DNA of 64,000 nucleotides from Nonomuraea spiralis (GCF_014648435.1 NZ_BMRC01000018.1:1-64000), one strand, 5' to 3'; shown: positions 1 to 8,732, counted from the stretch's first letter. A program made the numbers and translations. Notes: generated by a model not told the origin, from the letters alone.

Positions 1-10
1 GCCACGCAAA

Positions 11-40
11 ACGCTCGGCTGGGAAACCCCAGCCGAGCGT
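11..40. terminator. Rho-independent-type hairpin at window edge
   Basis: A perfect 13-bp stem (positions 11-23 pairing with 28-40) closes an AAAC loop. It has no T-run, as is common in actinobacteria. It probably ends a gene lying to the left of the window, or serves the minus-strand SARP gene on its right. Confidence 0.7.
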
Positions 41-265
41 CTCACCAAGCTCCTGGCACTCGCCAGTTGATCAATCAGTGTTGCGACGACCCCTTGACTT
101 CACCATCAGCTCGGCGGGGCCTCGTTGACGGTCATACTGCCGCTGACGTTGTAGACGCGAGCGCCGGGGCCGCTGTTGATCTGGATGCCGATCAACGAGC
201 CCGGTGCGGGCGACGAAGGGGCGCCGGGACCGGCGGCGAGGTCAGGGCGTTGGGGCTGCTCGTCA

Positions 266-1183
266 TCAACAGATTCGGCGTCGTCGTGGTCGTGGGGGCC
301 GGGAAGCGGTGTGGTGGGCAGGGCCAGCAGCGGGCCGGGGGTGTGGCCGGTCGGGGGCGGGTGGGGTGAGGCGGGCGATGCCGGTGTGCGGCGGCCGGCT
401 GAGGGCGGGGTCGTTGTTGAGGATCTGTGTGTACAGCCGGTTGAGCTCGGGGCTGGGGACCAGGGATGCCTGCCGGAGGTGGTCGTAGTGCTCGCGGTAG
501 GCGCGGGTGGCGTGGGCCTGCCGGCCGGCCTGGTGGCAGGCGTGCAGGAGGAGGGCGGTGATGGTCTCGTCGGTGGGGTCGGCGCGGGCCAGGTGTTCCA
601 GCTGAGGGATGATCGCGCCGTGACGGTCCAGGGTGAGTTCGGCGCGCAGGCATTCGAGCAGGGCCGCGCGGTGCTCGCCGAGCAGGCAGGCGCGGTAGTC
701 CTCGGCCCAGGTGCCGCCCAGACCGGCCAGCGGTTCGGCTGGGCGTAGGTCGTCGCCGGCGCCGTCGGGGTGCCAGTGGGCCAAGGCCTGGCGCAGCAGC
801 CGCGCCGTTGTGGCCGGGTCGCCGGGAGGCAGGGCGCGGGCTGCGGCCAGGTCGTCATGGAAGCGGTGGGCGTCGACCTGGTGGCGGGCGACGGGCAGGC
901 GGTAGCCGTGTTCGTGCGCGGGCGGCATCGCCGGTGTGCCGTCCACGGCGCCGGTGGGGGTGGTCAGGCGGGCGCGGAGTTTGCTGGCGTAGCCATGCAG
1001 CAGGTCGCGGGCAGTGGCAGGTTGGCGGTCCCACAGCCTGGTGATGAGTGTGTCAGCGGGAACCGGCCGGCCGTCGGCGGCCAGCAGGACGGCCAGCAGC
1101 AGGCGGTGCATGGGCGGCCCGAGGTCAGCCTGACGGCCGTCGCCGATGATCGCCTGGACCGGGCCCAGAAGCCGGAACTCCAT
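266..1183 (-). CDS. SARP/AfsR-type transcriptional regulator (BTAD domain)
   Basis: 305-residue cytoplasmic DNA-binding protein. Residues about 1-95 form an OmpR-type winged helix (starts MEFRLLGPVQ, with LLAVLLAADGRPVPADTLITRLW). Residues about 100-250 form the bacterial transcriptional activator domain (helical, with DDLAAARAL, LLECLRAELTL and HLARADPTDETI). SARPs usually activate a neighbouring operon by binding direct repeats. No NB-ARC domain follows, so this is the short type. The C-terminus degenerates into Pro/Arg-rich sequence ending at 266. A shift into the neighbouring frame near 300-360, where there are G-runs, would instead end at 106 with a better-looking tail (SLIGIQINSG...VSGSMTVNEAPPS). 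A frameshift, real or a sequencing error, is therefore likely. Start at 1183 is the only ATG before the conserved N-terminus. Confidence 0.8.
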   Translation of the reverse strand: MEFRLLGPVQAIIGDGRQADLGPPMHRLLLAVLLAADGRPVPADTLITRLWDRQPATARDLLHGYASKLRARLTTPTGAVDGTPAMPPAHEHGYRLPVARHQVDAHRFHDDLAAARALPPGDPATTARLLRQALAHWHPDGAGDDLRPAEPLAGLGGTWAEDYRACLLGEHRAALLECLRAELTLDRHGAIIPQLEHLARADPTDETITALLLHACHQAGRQAHATRAYREHYDHLRQASLVPSPELNRLYTQILNNDPALSRPPHTGIARLTPPAPDRPHPRPAAGPAHHTASRPPRPRRRRIC

Positions 1184-1313
1184 GTCGTCTCCGTGGTATC
1201 GGGGGGAAGCAGGGGGCTGATCGGACGCGGAAGTGCGGGAACCGACAGTGCGCCACAGGCATCCGTAGGGCGGGTTGGCCCCTGTCGTAGGGCTGTGCGC
1301 GGGCCTCCCAGAT

Positions 1314-1358
1314 GACCTGCCAGGTCCTGCCAGGTCCTGCCAGGTCCTCGCCCAGGTC
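1314..1358. promoter_or_regulatory. 10-bp tandem direct repeats between SARP and DUF397 genes
   Basis: CAGGTCCTGC is repeated head-to-tail at 1321, 1331 and, diverging at its last bases, 1341. It is flanked by GACCTGC at 1314 and CCAGGTCG at 1352. The phase is one helical turn. The block sits between the divergent starts of the SARP gene (1183) and the DUF397 gene (1445). SARPs are known to bind helically phased direct repeats, so this is a plausible operator. The assignment is inference. Confidence 0.5.
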
Positions 1359-1444
1359 GTCTCCAAGCCGGACGGCCAGGCCGGTGTCGCATCGTGGGCA
1401 GTGCCGGGCAGGAAGGACCTGCCGGAGCGAGAAGGACACAGGTG

Positions 1445-1696
1445 ATGGCAATGGACAACGGGCACCAGGCCGGGCCGCGGGGAACGGTCGCGTGGGTCAA
1501 GAGCGCCTACAGCGGTGGCGGCGGCGATTGCGTGCAGCTGCAGCCGGCTGGCGGCGGGGTCGTGGTTCGTGACTCCAAGGTCCCCGACGGGCAGGTGCTG
1601 TGGTTCAGCCGCAGCGAGTGGGTGGCGTTCCTGGCCGGGGCCAAGGATGGGCAGTTCGACCACCTGATCGGCCTGATCGACAACGAAGCGGCTTAG
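1445..1696 (+). CDS. DUF397 domain protein
   Basis: 83-residue protein with the DUF397 core: WVKSAYSGGGGDCVQL, VVVRDSKVPDG and FSRSEWVAFLAGAKDGQFD. DUF397 proteins are small actinobacterial proteins normally encoded next to an XRE-DUF5753 regulator (the BldB/WhiJ-like or Scr1 class). Here the partner is only a truncated, oppositely oriented stub 100 bp downstream. ATG 1445 follows GAAGGA with 8-nt spacing; a second ATG at 1451 is also possible. A terminator hairpin follows immediately. Confidence 0.85.
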   Translation: MAMDNGHQAGPRGTVAWVKSAYSGGGGDCVQLQPAGGGVVVRDSKVPDGQVLWFSRSEWVAFLAGAKDGQFDHLIGLIDNEAA

Positions 1697-1703
1697 CCGC
1701 CGG

Positions 1704-1741
1704 GGCGGAGCGTCCCGGGCAGCGCGCCGGAACGCTCCGCC
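1704..1741 (+). terminator. Hairpin after DUF397 gene
   Basis: GGCGGAGCGT (1704-1713) pairs perfectly with ACGCTCCGCC (1732-1741), 8 bp past the DUF397 stop codon. Confidence 0.6.
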
Positions 1742-1797
1742 TCGCCTGAAGTGAGCTGCTGGCCAGGGAGGACTGGCTGGAACGCGGACGATGATGG

Positions 1798-2142
1798 TCA
1801 TGGCTCCTGCTCGCCGATCTCGGCGATGAGCTGCTGCAGGAACGCGCGGGCCTGTGCATCGAACAGTGCAGAGGCCTGCAGCAGATCCCATTGGCGGCGG
1901 TAGAGGTCGATGCTGTCGGGATCGGTGACGTACAGCTGGCCGTGCAGGGCCTCTACGGTTACCAGCGTGTCTTGCGGCCGAGCGCCCTGGTAGAGGATGA
2001 AGCCGTGCAGGGCTTGCGTGTGGGCCTGGTGGCGGTGCGGGATCAGGCCGATCCGGACGTTGGCCAGCGTCGTCAGGGAAGCGATCCGGTCCAGCTGGGC
2101 CAGATGGTCGCGCACCGGGCCGTAGCGGGTACGCAGCGCCGC
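1798..2142 (-). pseudogene. C-terminal stub of XRE/DUF5753 regulator
   Basis: About 115 residues of DUF5753 C-terminal sequence: RTRYGPVRDHLAQLDRI, NVRIGLIPHRHQAH, LHGFILYQG, VTVEALHGQLYVTDPDSIDLYRRQWDLL. The reading frame is closed by a TGA at 2143-2145, and neither the rest of DUF5753 nor the N-terminal helix-turn-helix is present upstream. The Nudix gene begins its 3' end 33 bp away. Family members are about 280 residues, so roughly 60% is missing. It is probably the lost partner of the DUF397 gene, now in inverted orientation relative to it. Confidence 0.75.
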
Positions 2143-2175
2143 TCAGCGCGATCCGGTCCACCGGGCGGGCCCGGC

Positions 2176-2718
2176 TCAGTCGATGGCCCGAGCGATGTAG
2201 GGGCCGACCAGACGCTCGGCCGCCGCCAGCGGGTACCACGCCGCCCGCAGCACCTCCGACTCCTGGATGTCGCCCACGTCCGCGTGTGCCGTGACGAACG
2301 CGTAGCCGATGTCGAGGTGATGGTGCGCAGGCTCGTCCTTGTCCGGCCGCGCCGGTACGCGACCGTAGTCGACGTACACCGGGATCTGTGACGCTGAGGC
2401 GATCTGGCCGGGATCGACGCCGGTTTCTTCCACCAGCTCGCGCATCGCGGCGCCGAGCAACGTGTTGTCGGTGGGCTCGACATGACCGCCGGGCTGCAAA
2501 AGAAGCCCATACGCACGATGTTCCACGAGCAGCACCTCGCGCTCGCCGCGGACCAGCAACGCCCCGACCGTCACGTGCATCGGAAAGGTCCGCCGCCAGG
2601 CGCAATCCGCCCCCTGGTCCAGCAACCGCATCGGCTCGCCCAGCAACGCGACCTCCTCCGGGTATCGCTCGAGGTAGGCCAACAGGGCCATCACAATGGT
2701 TGAGTTGCTGATCGGCAC
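2176..2718 (-). CDS. Nudix hydrolase
   Basis: About 180-residue protein with a Nudix box: GGHVEPTD, then AAMRELVEETGV. This pattern resembles Gx5Ex7REUxEExGU with one extra residue before RE and Asp for the first Glu, a variant frequent in actinobacterial Nudix proteins. Nudix enzymes hydrolyse nucleoside diphosphates linked to another moiety, using Mg bound by the REUxEE glutamates. The substrate cannot be read from the sequence. GTG 2718 is chosen because GGGGAGG lies 6 nt upstream; a TTG at 2736 would also be in frame. No operon partner is visible. Confidence 0.85.
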   Translation of the reverse strand: MPISNSTIVMALLAYLERYPEEVALLGEPMRLLDQGADCAWRRTFPMHVTVGALLVRGEREVLLVEHRAYGLLLQPGGHVEPTDNTLLGAAMRELVEETGVDPGQIASASQIPVYVDYGRVPARPDKDEPAHHHLDIGYAFVTAHADVGDIQESEVLRAAWYPLAAAERLVGPYIARAID

Positions 2719-3134
2719 CAGCGCCCTCCCCGTCAACTCCAGAGCGCAGCTTCACGGGATCGCCAGCTCGGGCATGAACGATGAAACGCGGCGCTGCCGG
2801 CTCCGGATCGACGCACCTGCTGCATGAGTTCGCACCGTACCGGGGGCTGGAGCGGTGCGGGCCCTGCACGCCGAAAGTTCCGCCGCGGCAGCATCCGAGG
2901 GAGGCCGAGGGTCACTTGATCAGCAGGGGGAAGCCTCGAACGGTGCTTGCGGGCTGAGTGCCCTCTGGGCGTTCCGCCCCGCGTTCCTGGTGTGCGAGGC
3001 AAGGCCATGGTGCGAACCGACTGCTGCTCCACCTCGGCGAGCCCTGGGCGTCGAGGGCGTATCGCCCGCACACAGGTACTTCATCACGGCAGGCTGGCCT
3101 TAACGATGAGGCATATGGAGGAGGAGAGAGCAGG
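2719..3134. other. Non-coding stretch
   Basis: 416 bp between divergent nudix and murE-like genes. Both directions need promoters here. I see no convincing ORF and no conserved repeat; the only clear element is the GGAGGAGGAGAG purine block before the murE-like start. Confidence 0.5.
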
Positions 3135-4607
3135 ATGAATCTGCGTGAGCTTCTGGCCGGGCATGAGTACCAGGTCCTGCACGGCGACCCCGGGCAGGCC
3201 GACGTCTACGCCGGTATCGCCTATGACTCCCGCCGCCTGAGCCCCGGCAGCCTCTATATCGCCATGATCGGTTCCCGCACCGACGGGCATCGTTTCGTGA
3301 CCGACGCCCTGGCACAAGGGGCGGGTGCGGTGCTCGTTCAGCACCCGCCCGCCGAGCTCCTGCCTGAGAACGCCTGCGTGGTCCAGGTGGCCGACACCCG
3401 GGCCGCCGCCCCGTGGGTGGCCGCCCACTACTTCGGCTACCCTTCGCGCGAGCTGAAGGTGGCCGCGGTGACCGGCACTAATGGCAAGACGTCGGTGTCG
3501 TACATGCTGTCGGCGATCCTGCGCGGCGCCGCCCGTGCCCGTGTCGGGGTGATCGGCACCGACGGCTGCCGCGTCGATGACGAGCCGATCCAGGTTGACA
3601 CGACCACCCCCACCACCCCGGAGGCGGCCGAGCTGCAACTGATCCTGCGGACGATGCGCGAGCGCGGCGCGGGCGTGGTGGTGATGGAGGCGTCCTCGAT
3701 GGCGCTGGAGCTGCATCGGGTCGACCACACCGACATCGACGTCGGCATCTTCACCAACCTGACCCCCGACCACCTGGACAATCACGGCACGATGGATGCC
3801 TACAAGCAGGCCAAGCTGCGGTTGTTCGACGGCATGTGCCACCAGGCGGTGGCCAACGCCGACGACCCGGTCGGCGCCGAGATCGCCGCGCTCATGCCCG
3901 GCGCGGTGACCACCTACGGGATGGCGGCGGCGGACTTTCAGGCGGCCGAGCTGCGGGCGCATGCGGCGGGCACGTCGTTCGTGCTGCGCCACGACGGCAG
4001 AAGGTTCGCGGCGCAGGTGCCGATCCCCGGCCGCTTCGCCGTCTCCAACGCGCTGGCGAGCGTCGCGGCCGCGCACCTGCTCGGCTACGACCTGGGCGCC
4101 CTCATCAGCACGCTGGCCAAGCTGGCGCCCATCCCAGGCCGCTTCCAGACCTACCAGAGTCCGACCGGGGTGTCGGTGGTCGTCGACTACGCCCACTCCC
4201 CCGACTCGCTGCACAAGGTGCTGGCCGCCATCCGCGAGTTCGCCGACGGCAAGGTGATCACCGTGTTCGGGTGCGGCGGAGACCGCGACCCCAGCAAGCG
4301 CGCCCCCATGGGGCGCATCGCCGGAACCGGCTCCGACGTTGTGGTGGTCACCAGCGACAACCCCCGCAGCGAAGACCCCGAGGCGATCATCGACGCGATC
4401 ACGGCCGGGGTGGCGGGCACCGCCGCTGTCGTGGAGCGCATCACCGACCGCCGCCAGGCCATCGCCCGGGCCTTGCAGCTGGCGCAGCCGGGCGACGTCG
4501 TCCTGGTGGCCGGCAAAGGCGCCGAGCCGTACCAGATCATCGGGGCCGCCAAGGTGCCGTTCGACGACATGACCACCGTGCGCGACCTGACCACCCAGAA
4601 CGTCTGA
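3135..4607 (+). CDS. murE-like: UDP-MurNAc-tripeptide synthetase-like Mur ligase (MurE family)
   Basis: 490-residue cytoplasmic ligase that, by family, adds the third amino acid to UDP-MurNAc-L-Ala-D-Glu using ATP. Visible features are the N-terminal substrate domain (YDSRRLSPGSLYIA), the P-loop TGTNGKTS (K118), TTTPTTPEA, the EASS motif at about 185, YKQAK with the lysine that is carbamylated in the family (K227), and DNPRSEDP at 408. The DNPR motif is typical of meso-diaminopimelate-adding enzymes. Start at 3135 follows a strong GGAGGAGAG site. It stands alone, with no murF, mraY or ftsW neighbours as in the dcw cluster. It may be a second copy used outside normal wall synthesis; that is inference. 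Confidence 0.88.
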   Translation: MNLRELLAGHEYQVLHGDPGQADVYAGIAYDSRRLSPGSLYIAMIGSRTDGHRFVTDALAQGAGAVLVQHPPAELLPENACVVQVADTRAAAPWVAAHYFGYPSRELKVAAVTGTNGKTSVSYMLSAILRGAARARVGVIGTDGCRVDDEPIQVDTTTPTTPEAAELQLILRTMRERGAGVVVMEASSMALELHRVDHTDIDVGIFTNLTPDHLDNHGTMDAYKQAKLRLFDGMCHQAVANADDPVGAEIAALMPGAVTTYGMAAADFQAAELRAHAAGTSFVLRHDGRRFAAQVPIPGRFAVSNALASVAAAHLLGYDLGALISTLAKLAPIPGRFQTYQSPTGVSVVVDYAHSPDSLHKVLAAIREFADGKVITVFGCGGDRDPSKRAPMGRIAGTGSDVVVVTSDNPRSEDPEAIIDAITAGVAGTAAVVERITDRRQAIARALQLAQPGDVVLVAGKGAEPYQIIGAAKVPFDDMTTVRDLTTQNV

Positions 4608-4704
4608 CGCTCGTCCGGCCAAGCCCGCCCGGTAGGCGCGGGCGTCGATCGTCCCCGTACCTCACGGTCGGCGGCCCCGACATCATCTCCACGCCACTGC
4701 ACGA

Positions 4705-4896
4705 CGCACTTGCACACTTCACACGCCTTTTGTCCAACCGGGCTGGCTCGGAGACTGGGAGGCCACCGCAGTGGTGGTGCCGCGAGAGGTCTCCGGCATC
4801 AACGTCGACGACCTGGACTGGGCAGGCCATGTCCGGGAGCGTGGTGCTGGGCCAGCCCTGGCCGACGTGGTCGCCGACACTGGCAGGAGCCAATGA
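4705..4896 (+). pseudogene. Short unidentified gene relic
   Basis: A frame without a usable start reads GWLGDWEATAVVVPREVSG, then INVDDLDWAGHVRERG, then ALADVVADTGRSQ and stops at 4896. The composition looks like real coding sequence rather than a shadow, but I cannot name the family. It directly abuts the integrase relic on the opposite strand. Confidence 0.3.
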
Positions 4897-4943
4897 GCGA
4901 GTGATATGTGTTCCTGCCTGATCGCATGAGAGATGTCACTGTT

Positions 4944-5075
4944 CGTGGTCGCCGGGGCGTAGTGGCTCCCTGTGCTTCCGGCTGCGGTAGCGAGCCGGGT
5001 CGCGGTGTCTGCGTCGTAGCTGAGCATGCGGGCGACCATGGGTGCGGGGGCCTGCAGGACGAGCTGACGGATCGC
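4944..5075 (-). pseudogene. C-terminal relic of actinobacterial integrase/recombinase
   Basis: The stretch IRQLVLQAPAPMVARMLSYD, followed by ATRLATAAGSTGSHYAP, resembles the C-terminal end of actinobacterial site-specific integrases (pattern xRxLVLQAPAPVVAxxLGYH...TTxLAxxAGxTWxxYAPG). The catalytic Arg-His-Arg core is not present in any upstream frame, so only the tail survives. It marks past mobile-element activity next to the Abi-like gene. Recognition is from memory of the family pattern. Confidence 0.45.
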
Positions 5076-5366
5076 GGCCGAGCAACCTGGGCCGGCTTCA
5101 GGCCTTGCCACACACAAGTGCTGTGAGGCGGCAGCACCACCATGTTGCTGCACGACGCCGCATGGAGTGCTTGTCCAGGGCGCGGTCGGTGACGGCCCGG
5201 CAACAAGAAGATGATCATGCTAGTCTTGCCGAGATCTCGGGCCTGGAATCCGGGCGCGACATGACCGCAGAGACAGCTGTGCCCCGGGCTGCATGCGAGC
5301 AGAGGCAATCCCGGGGCTTATGTCACCTACGCTAGCACGCCGGGTCCGGCGAGAAGAGGCAAGCCG

Positions 5367-6015
5367 GTGGATCAGCCCGACGCCCAGCGCCTGCATCAGC
5401 TGCTGTCGCAGGGCCCAGCTGCCCGAGTGTGAGACGTTCTGCGGCGGCGACCAGATGGCCGCGCTGCGGCTGTTCTGCTGGAACACCGAGGTGGCCGCCG
5501 CGTTCTACGGCCCGCTGCAGCACCTGGAGCTCGTCTTGCGCAGCGTTCTTGACCAGCGCATGTTGCACCTGTTCGGCAGGGACGACTGGTGGGATCACCC
5601 TCGCGTGGATCTGCACTACGGCGCGGTAGCCAAGATCCGGGAAGCCGTTCACCAACTGGGCCGGCAAGGCTTGACGCCCACCCCGTCGGAAGTGGTCGCC
5701 GAGTTGCCGTTCGGGTTCTGGGTGAGCTTGATCGGGCGCGGCAACAACTACGACCAGCGTCTGTGGCGCACAACGCTCTACCAAGCATTTCCCGGATATC
5801 GCGGTGGCCGCCACGCGCTGCACCGCAAACTGGACTTCCTGCGCGTACTGCGCAACAAGATCGCCCATCACGCTCCCATCTACCACCGGCATCTGAACGC
5901 CGATCATGAAGCGATCATGACGATGCTCGGCTTCATCGATGCGCCGCTGGCCGAGCTGGTGGCCCGGTACAGCCCCGTTCCGGCCGCGCTGGCACGTCGC
6001 CCACCCCTGCTTTGA
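5367..6015 (+). CDS. Abi-like HEPN-domain protein (probable abortive-infection family)
   Basis: Conserved sequence starts at CGGDQMAALRLFCWNTEVAA, continues LQHLELVLRSVL, PFGFWVSLIG, and ends with FLRVLRNKIAHHAPIYHR. The last contains the HEPN Rx4H signature (RNKIAH) of predicted RNases in Abi-like proteins. By family it would act as a phage-defence or toxin RNase. An RBS-preceded GTG at 5367 begins VDQPDAQRLHQLLSQ, a plausible N-terminus, but hits TGA at 5430; the rest is in the +1 frame. A frameshift near 5415-5432 is therefore suspected, though an in-frame ATG at 5293 gives an uninterrupted alternative. A second copy of its 3' end lies at 16660-16814. Confidence 0.6.
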
Positions 6016-6914
6016 GCAGGGCCTCTCCCGCGCCGAGCGCAGGGCCGCCATCCGGTCGTGGTGGCGGAGCAGGAAGTCCCCAGCGGCGTGCGCGCGGATT
6101 TCCTCGGCGGGGTCGGCTCCGACCAGGAGTCGGGCGAGGCTGCGCTGCTGCCGTACGGGAGTCAGCCACCGCAGGCGGGAGGCTTTGCGGCGCAGAGTGG
6201 AGCGCACCAGCGCCCAGGCGCGCGGCAGGATGATGAGCGGCAGCAGCGGAAGCAGCAGGGGGTGCAGGACCCCCAGGACGCCGGCGGCGGCGGTCATGTC
6301 CATCAGCGCTTTCAGCATGCGGATGACCTGGTCGATGACGATGTCGATCCACCCGGCCCCGTACTGCGCGGCCTCCAGGAGGTCATGGAACTGGGCGCCC
6401 TGGAAGTGCAGCAGCTCGATGTTCGCGGCGCGGCTGAGGAGCTCGTCGTAGGCGAGGTGCTCGACCTTCGGCTGGAGCCGGCCGGAGGCGGCACCGGACC
6501 AGGCGGTCAGCACCGCGACGCTGATGCCGGCGGCCGCGACCAGGACCAGCGCCGGTACGGCGGCCCTGACGCGGTCGGGGGGGTGGGCCCCTCCGCGAGG
6601 ATCCGCTGCAGCACCCGGTTGGTGGCCAGCAGCCCGAACGCGGTCGCGGCGCTGACGATGGGCTGGCAGACCACGACGATCACGAGCGCGGTGGGGTCGG
6701 CTCGCCAGGACAGCCGCAGGCAGATGCCGACCAGCGAGGGCAGCTTGCGCATGATCACGCCGAAGCCGACCGCCATGTCGGCCTCGTGCCGCGCCCAGCC
6801 CATGCTGTACTGGAAGCCGCCTCCGAAGATCGGATCCGTGGCGGGCTCCTGCACGGCGGCCTGCTGCCCGGTGTGGTCGGCAGGAGGAGGATCAGGTTCG
6901 GACCTTACCGTCAC
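6016..6914 (-). pseudogene. ABC exporter transmembrane domain, frameshifted and truncated
   Basis: Two adjacent frames together give the front of an ABC exporter membrane domain. The GTG 6914 frame carries FGGGFQYSMGWARHEADMAV and two hydrophobic segments up to RVLQRILAEGPTP. It is then lost at a run of seven G's near 6577-6584. The second frame resumes LTAWSGAASGRLQPKVEHLA, with IELLHFQGAQFHDLLEAAQ, a coupling-helix motif of this family, then a further membrane segment. The homology stops at about 6027, where the Abi-like gene of the opposite strand ends, and no nucleotide-binding domain follows. Family members are about 580-600 residues, so the half-transporter is dead. The G-run shift alone could be a sequencing error; the missing ATPase could not. 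Confidence 0.7.
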
Positions 6915-7200
6915 GGACTGGGGCTCCGTTCTGTCGGGGCGCGGTTCCTCCGCTTGCCGTCGGCGTCCTGTCCCGCCCGGATGGCGATGTGGTGCACGTG
7001 ATCGTGGGCCATGGTCTGCCGGTGTCCTGATGCCTGAGACCCGAGCCGGTCACGTCCCCGCACCTTGCCCGGCGGAGCTGCAGCTTCGGCGAGTGGATCG
7101 GCTGACCACGTGTGAACAGGTGGACGCGAGTGCCGAACACGGCGAGAACGAGCAGCGATACCGCAGGTCCGATCAGCCAGCCGCTGATCCACTCGCGAAT

Positions 7201-7311
7201 TCACGGTGCGGCCCCGTCTGCCGCGATGCGTGGAAACTCGATGCCGGTCCAGGCCGGAGCCGGCGTCAGCACGATCATTCCTGCCGCGGCTGTCCGGATG
7301 ATGGGGGTCAT
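7201..7311 (-). CDS. Small ORF, function unknown
   Basis: 36-codon ORF (starts MTPIIRTAAAGMIVLTPAPA) with ATG 7311 preceded by GAGGTG at 5-6 nt. Its stop lies in a GTGA that could couple it to a following frame. Downstream, one frame encodes WISGWLIGPAVSLLVLAVF, a likely membrane segment, but lacks a standard start. Either tiny membrane proteins or decayed DNA is possible. Confidence 0.25.
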   Translation of the reverse strand: MTPIIRTAAAGMIVLTPAPAWTGIEFPRIAADGAAP

Positions 7312-7547
7312 GCGATCACCTCAGCACGCACGCGCCCCAGCCGGAAGACGATGGTGACGCGACCTCGCGGGCACACCATTCGCGCGAGCGCGGCACTGAC
7401 CTGGCCGGACAGAGGAGGAGCGACGCGACAGGTGCAGGGCTGCGCTGCTGGAGACCCTGCATCACAGCTCGCCGATGCGGCCTTGCCCGGCCGGCGATCA
7501 GGCGACCTGATCGGTGGCGGTGGCAGCTCGCGCAGTGTGCGTCACGA

Positions 7548-8729
7548 TCAGTCCGACCCGCGAGGTACGCGGACGGCCTCGACCCAGGCGGGCGGGGGCG
7601 GCGGGTCCGCGCCGATGAGCGCGGCGATGAGCCGCGACGACGACGGCGCCTCGGGCCAGGGCGTGAAGCCGTCGGACAGCACGATCACGACACCGGGCCG
7701 GTCGGGCAGGGCCAGGGCCGCCTGGATACCGACCCGCATGTCGGTGCCGCCCCCACCGGCGAGATTCACCTGCTGCGCGGACGTCACCCGGGCGGCAGCC
7801 TGCACGTCGGCGTCGCAGGCGAGCACCGTGACCCGATTGCCGCCGACGCCGACCTCCCGCAGGACGCCGGTGACCTCGGCGAGGGCCGCCGCGAGGTCGT
7901 CCTCGCCCATGGAGCCCGAGGTGTCGATGACGATCGCGACGCTCGGCAGCGGGCGGCGCAGACTCGGCAGCACGACGCCACGCAGTGCGCCGGTGCGTCG
8001 GGACGGGCGCCGGTAGGTGTAGTCGACCGCCCCGCTGGCCCAGGCGACCGCCTCCCGTACGGCGCCCGCGAGTACGCGCCGCCAGTCGACCGTCGGCTCC
8101 AGGACGTCGTCGGCCCATCGTTGCCAGCCGGCGGGCAGGCTGCCGCGGTTGCGACGGTGGGCGCGCATCGCCTCGGCGGTGTGCCGGCGCAGGGCCTCGG
8201 CCTCGACCTTGCTGACGCCGCCCCGCCCGCCGTCATCGGGGATCTCCCAGTCAGCCGGTGAGCCGTGGGCGCCGGAGCCGCAGTCGGAGCAGACGGCGAA
8301 CGGCGGCAGTTGCGGAAGATACTCCTCGAACAGCCGTCCGGTCGCCAGCCCGAAGGTACCCGGTTCCACCCGGCCCTGCGGCAGCGCCAGCCCGTCGGCG
8401 AGCAGGTCGTCGTTGATCTCGCAATCCTGGGCGATGTTCACGCGCAACCGGTCGCGCTGGTCGGCGGCGGGGAGCCGGTCCGCACGGCCGTGGTGGTCGC
8501 GCAGCAGGTGAGCCACCTCATGGATCCATACGCCCGCCAGTTCGGGAACGGACGTCGCCGCGACGAACGCCGGCGACACGTAGCACCGCCAGTGGCGGTC
8601 GACGGCCATCGTGGGCACGCCGCCGCTCGGCACGACCGTCAGCGAGTAGAGCGCCGAGGCGAGGTACGGCCGCTCGCTCGCGGCACGGTACCGCGCGGCC
8701 AGCACCTTGACCTGGTCGAGTTCGGTCAT
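7548..8729 (-). CDS. DUF2201-type metallopeptidase-like/VWA-like protein
   Basis: 393 residues, last gene of the six-gene operon. The N-terminal half is a metallopeptidase-like domain with HEVAH (H70-E71-H74) and NIAQDCEIND, whose acidic residue probably supplies a third metal ligand. A CSDC pair lies near 147-150. The C-terminal half is VWA-like, with the MIDAS motif DTSGSM (D269) and VIVLSDG. Such proteins pair with MoxR AAA+ ATPases, which remodel or load the VWA partner. Whether the HExxH site cleaves protein is unknown. It starts 3 bp after the ATPase stop, so the two are translationally linked. No signal peptide: cytoplasmic. Confidence 0.88.
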   Translation of the reverse strand: MTELDQVKVLAARYRAASERPYLASALYSLTVVPSGGVPTMAVDRHWRCYVSPAFVAATSVPELAGVWIHEVAHLLRDHHGRADRLPAADQRDRLRVNIAQDCEINDDLLADGLALPQGRVEPGTFGLATGRLFEEYLPQLPPFAVCSDCGSGAHGSPADWEIPDDGGRGGVSKVEAEALRRHTAEAMRAHRRNRGSLPAGWQRWADDVLEPTVDWRRVLAGAVREAVAWASGAVDYTYRRPSRRTGALRGVVLPSLRRPLPSVAIVIDTSGSMGEDDLAAALAEVTGVLREVGVGGNRVTVLACDADVQAAARVTSAQQVNLAGGGGTDMRVGIQAALALPDRPGVVIVLSDGFTPWPEAPSSSRLIAALIGADPPPPPAWVEAVRVPRGSD

Positions 8730-8732
8730 GGG

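Noticed and set aside
1314..1358. CRISPR array
   Set aside because: The units are 10 bp with no spacers; no cas genes or spacer-repeat structure were noticed in the window.
3084..4622. A 512-codon open frame antisense to the murE-like gene
   Set aside because: The Mur ligase motifs are all on the plus strand; the antisense product is His/Arg/Gly-rich without recognisable features.
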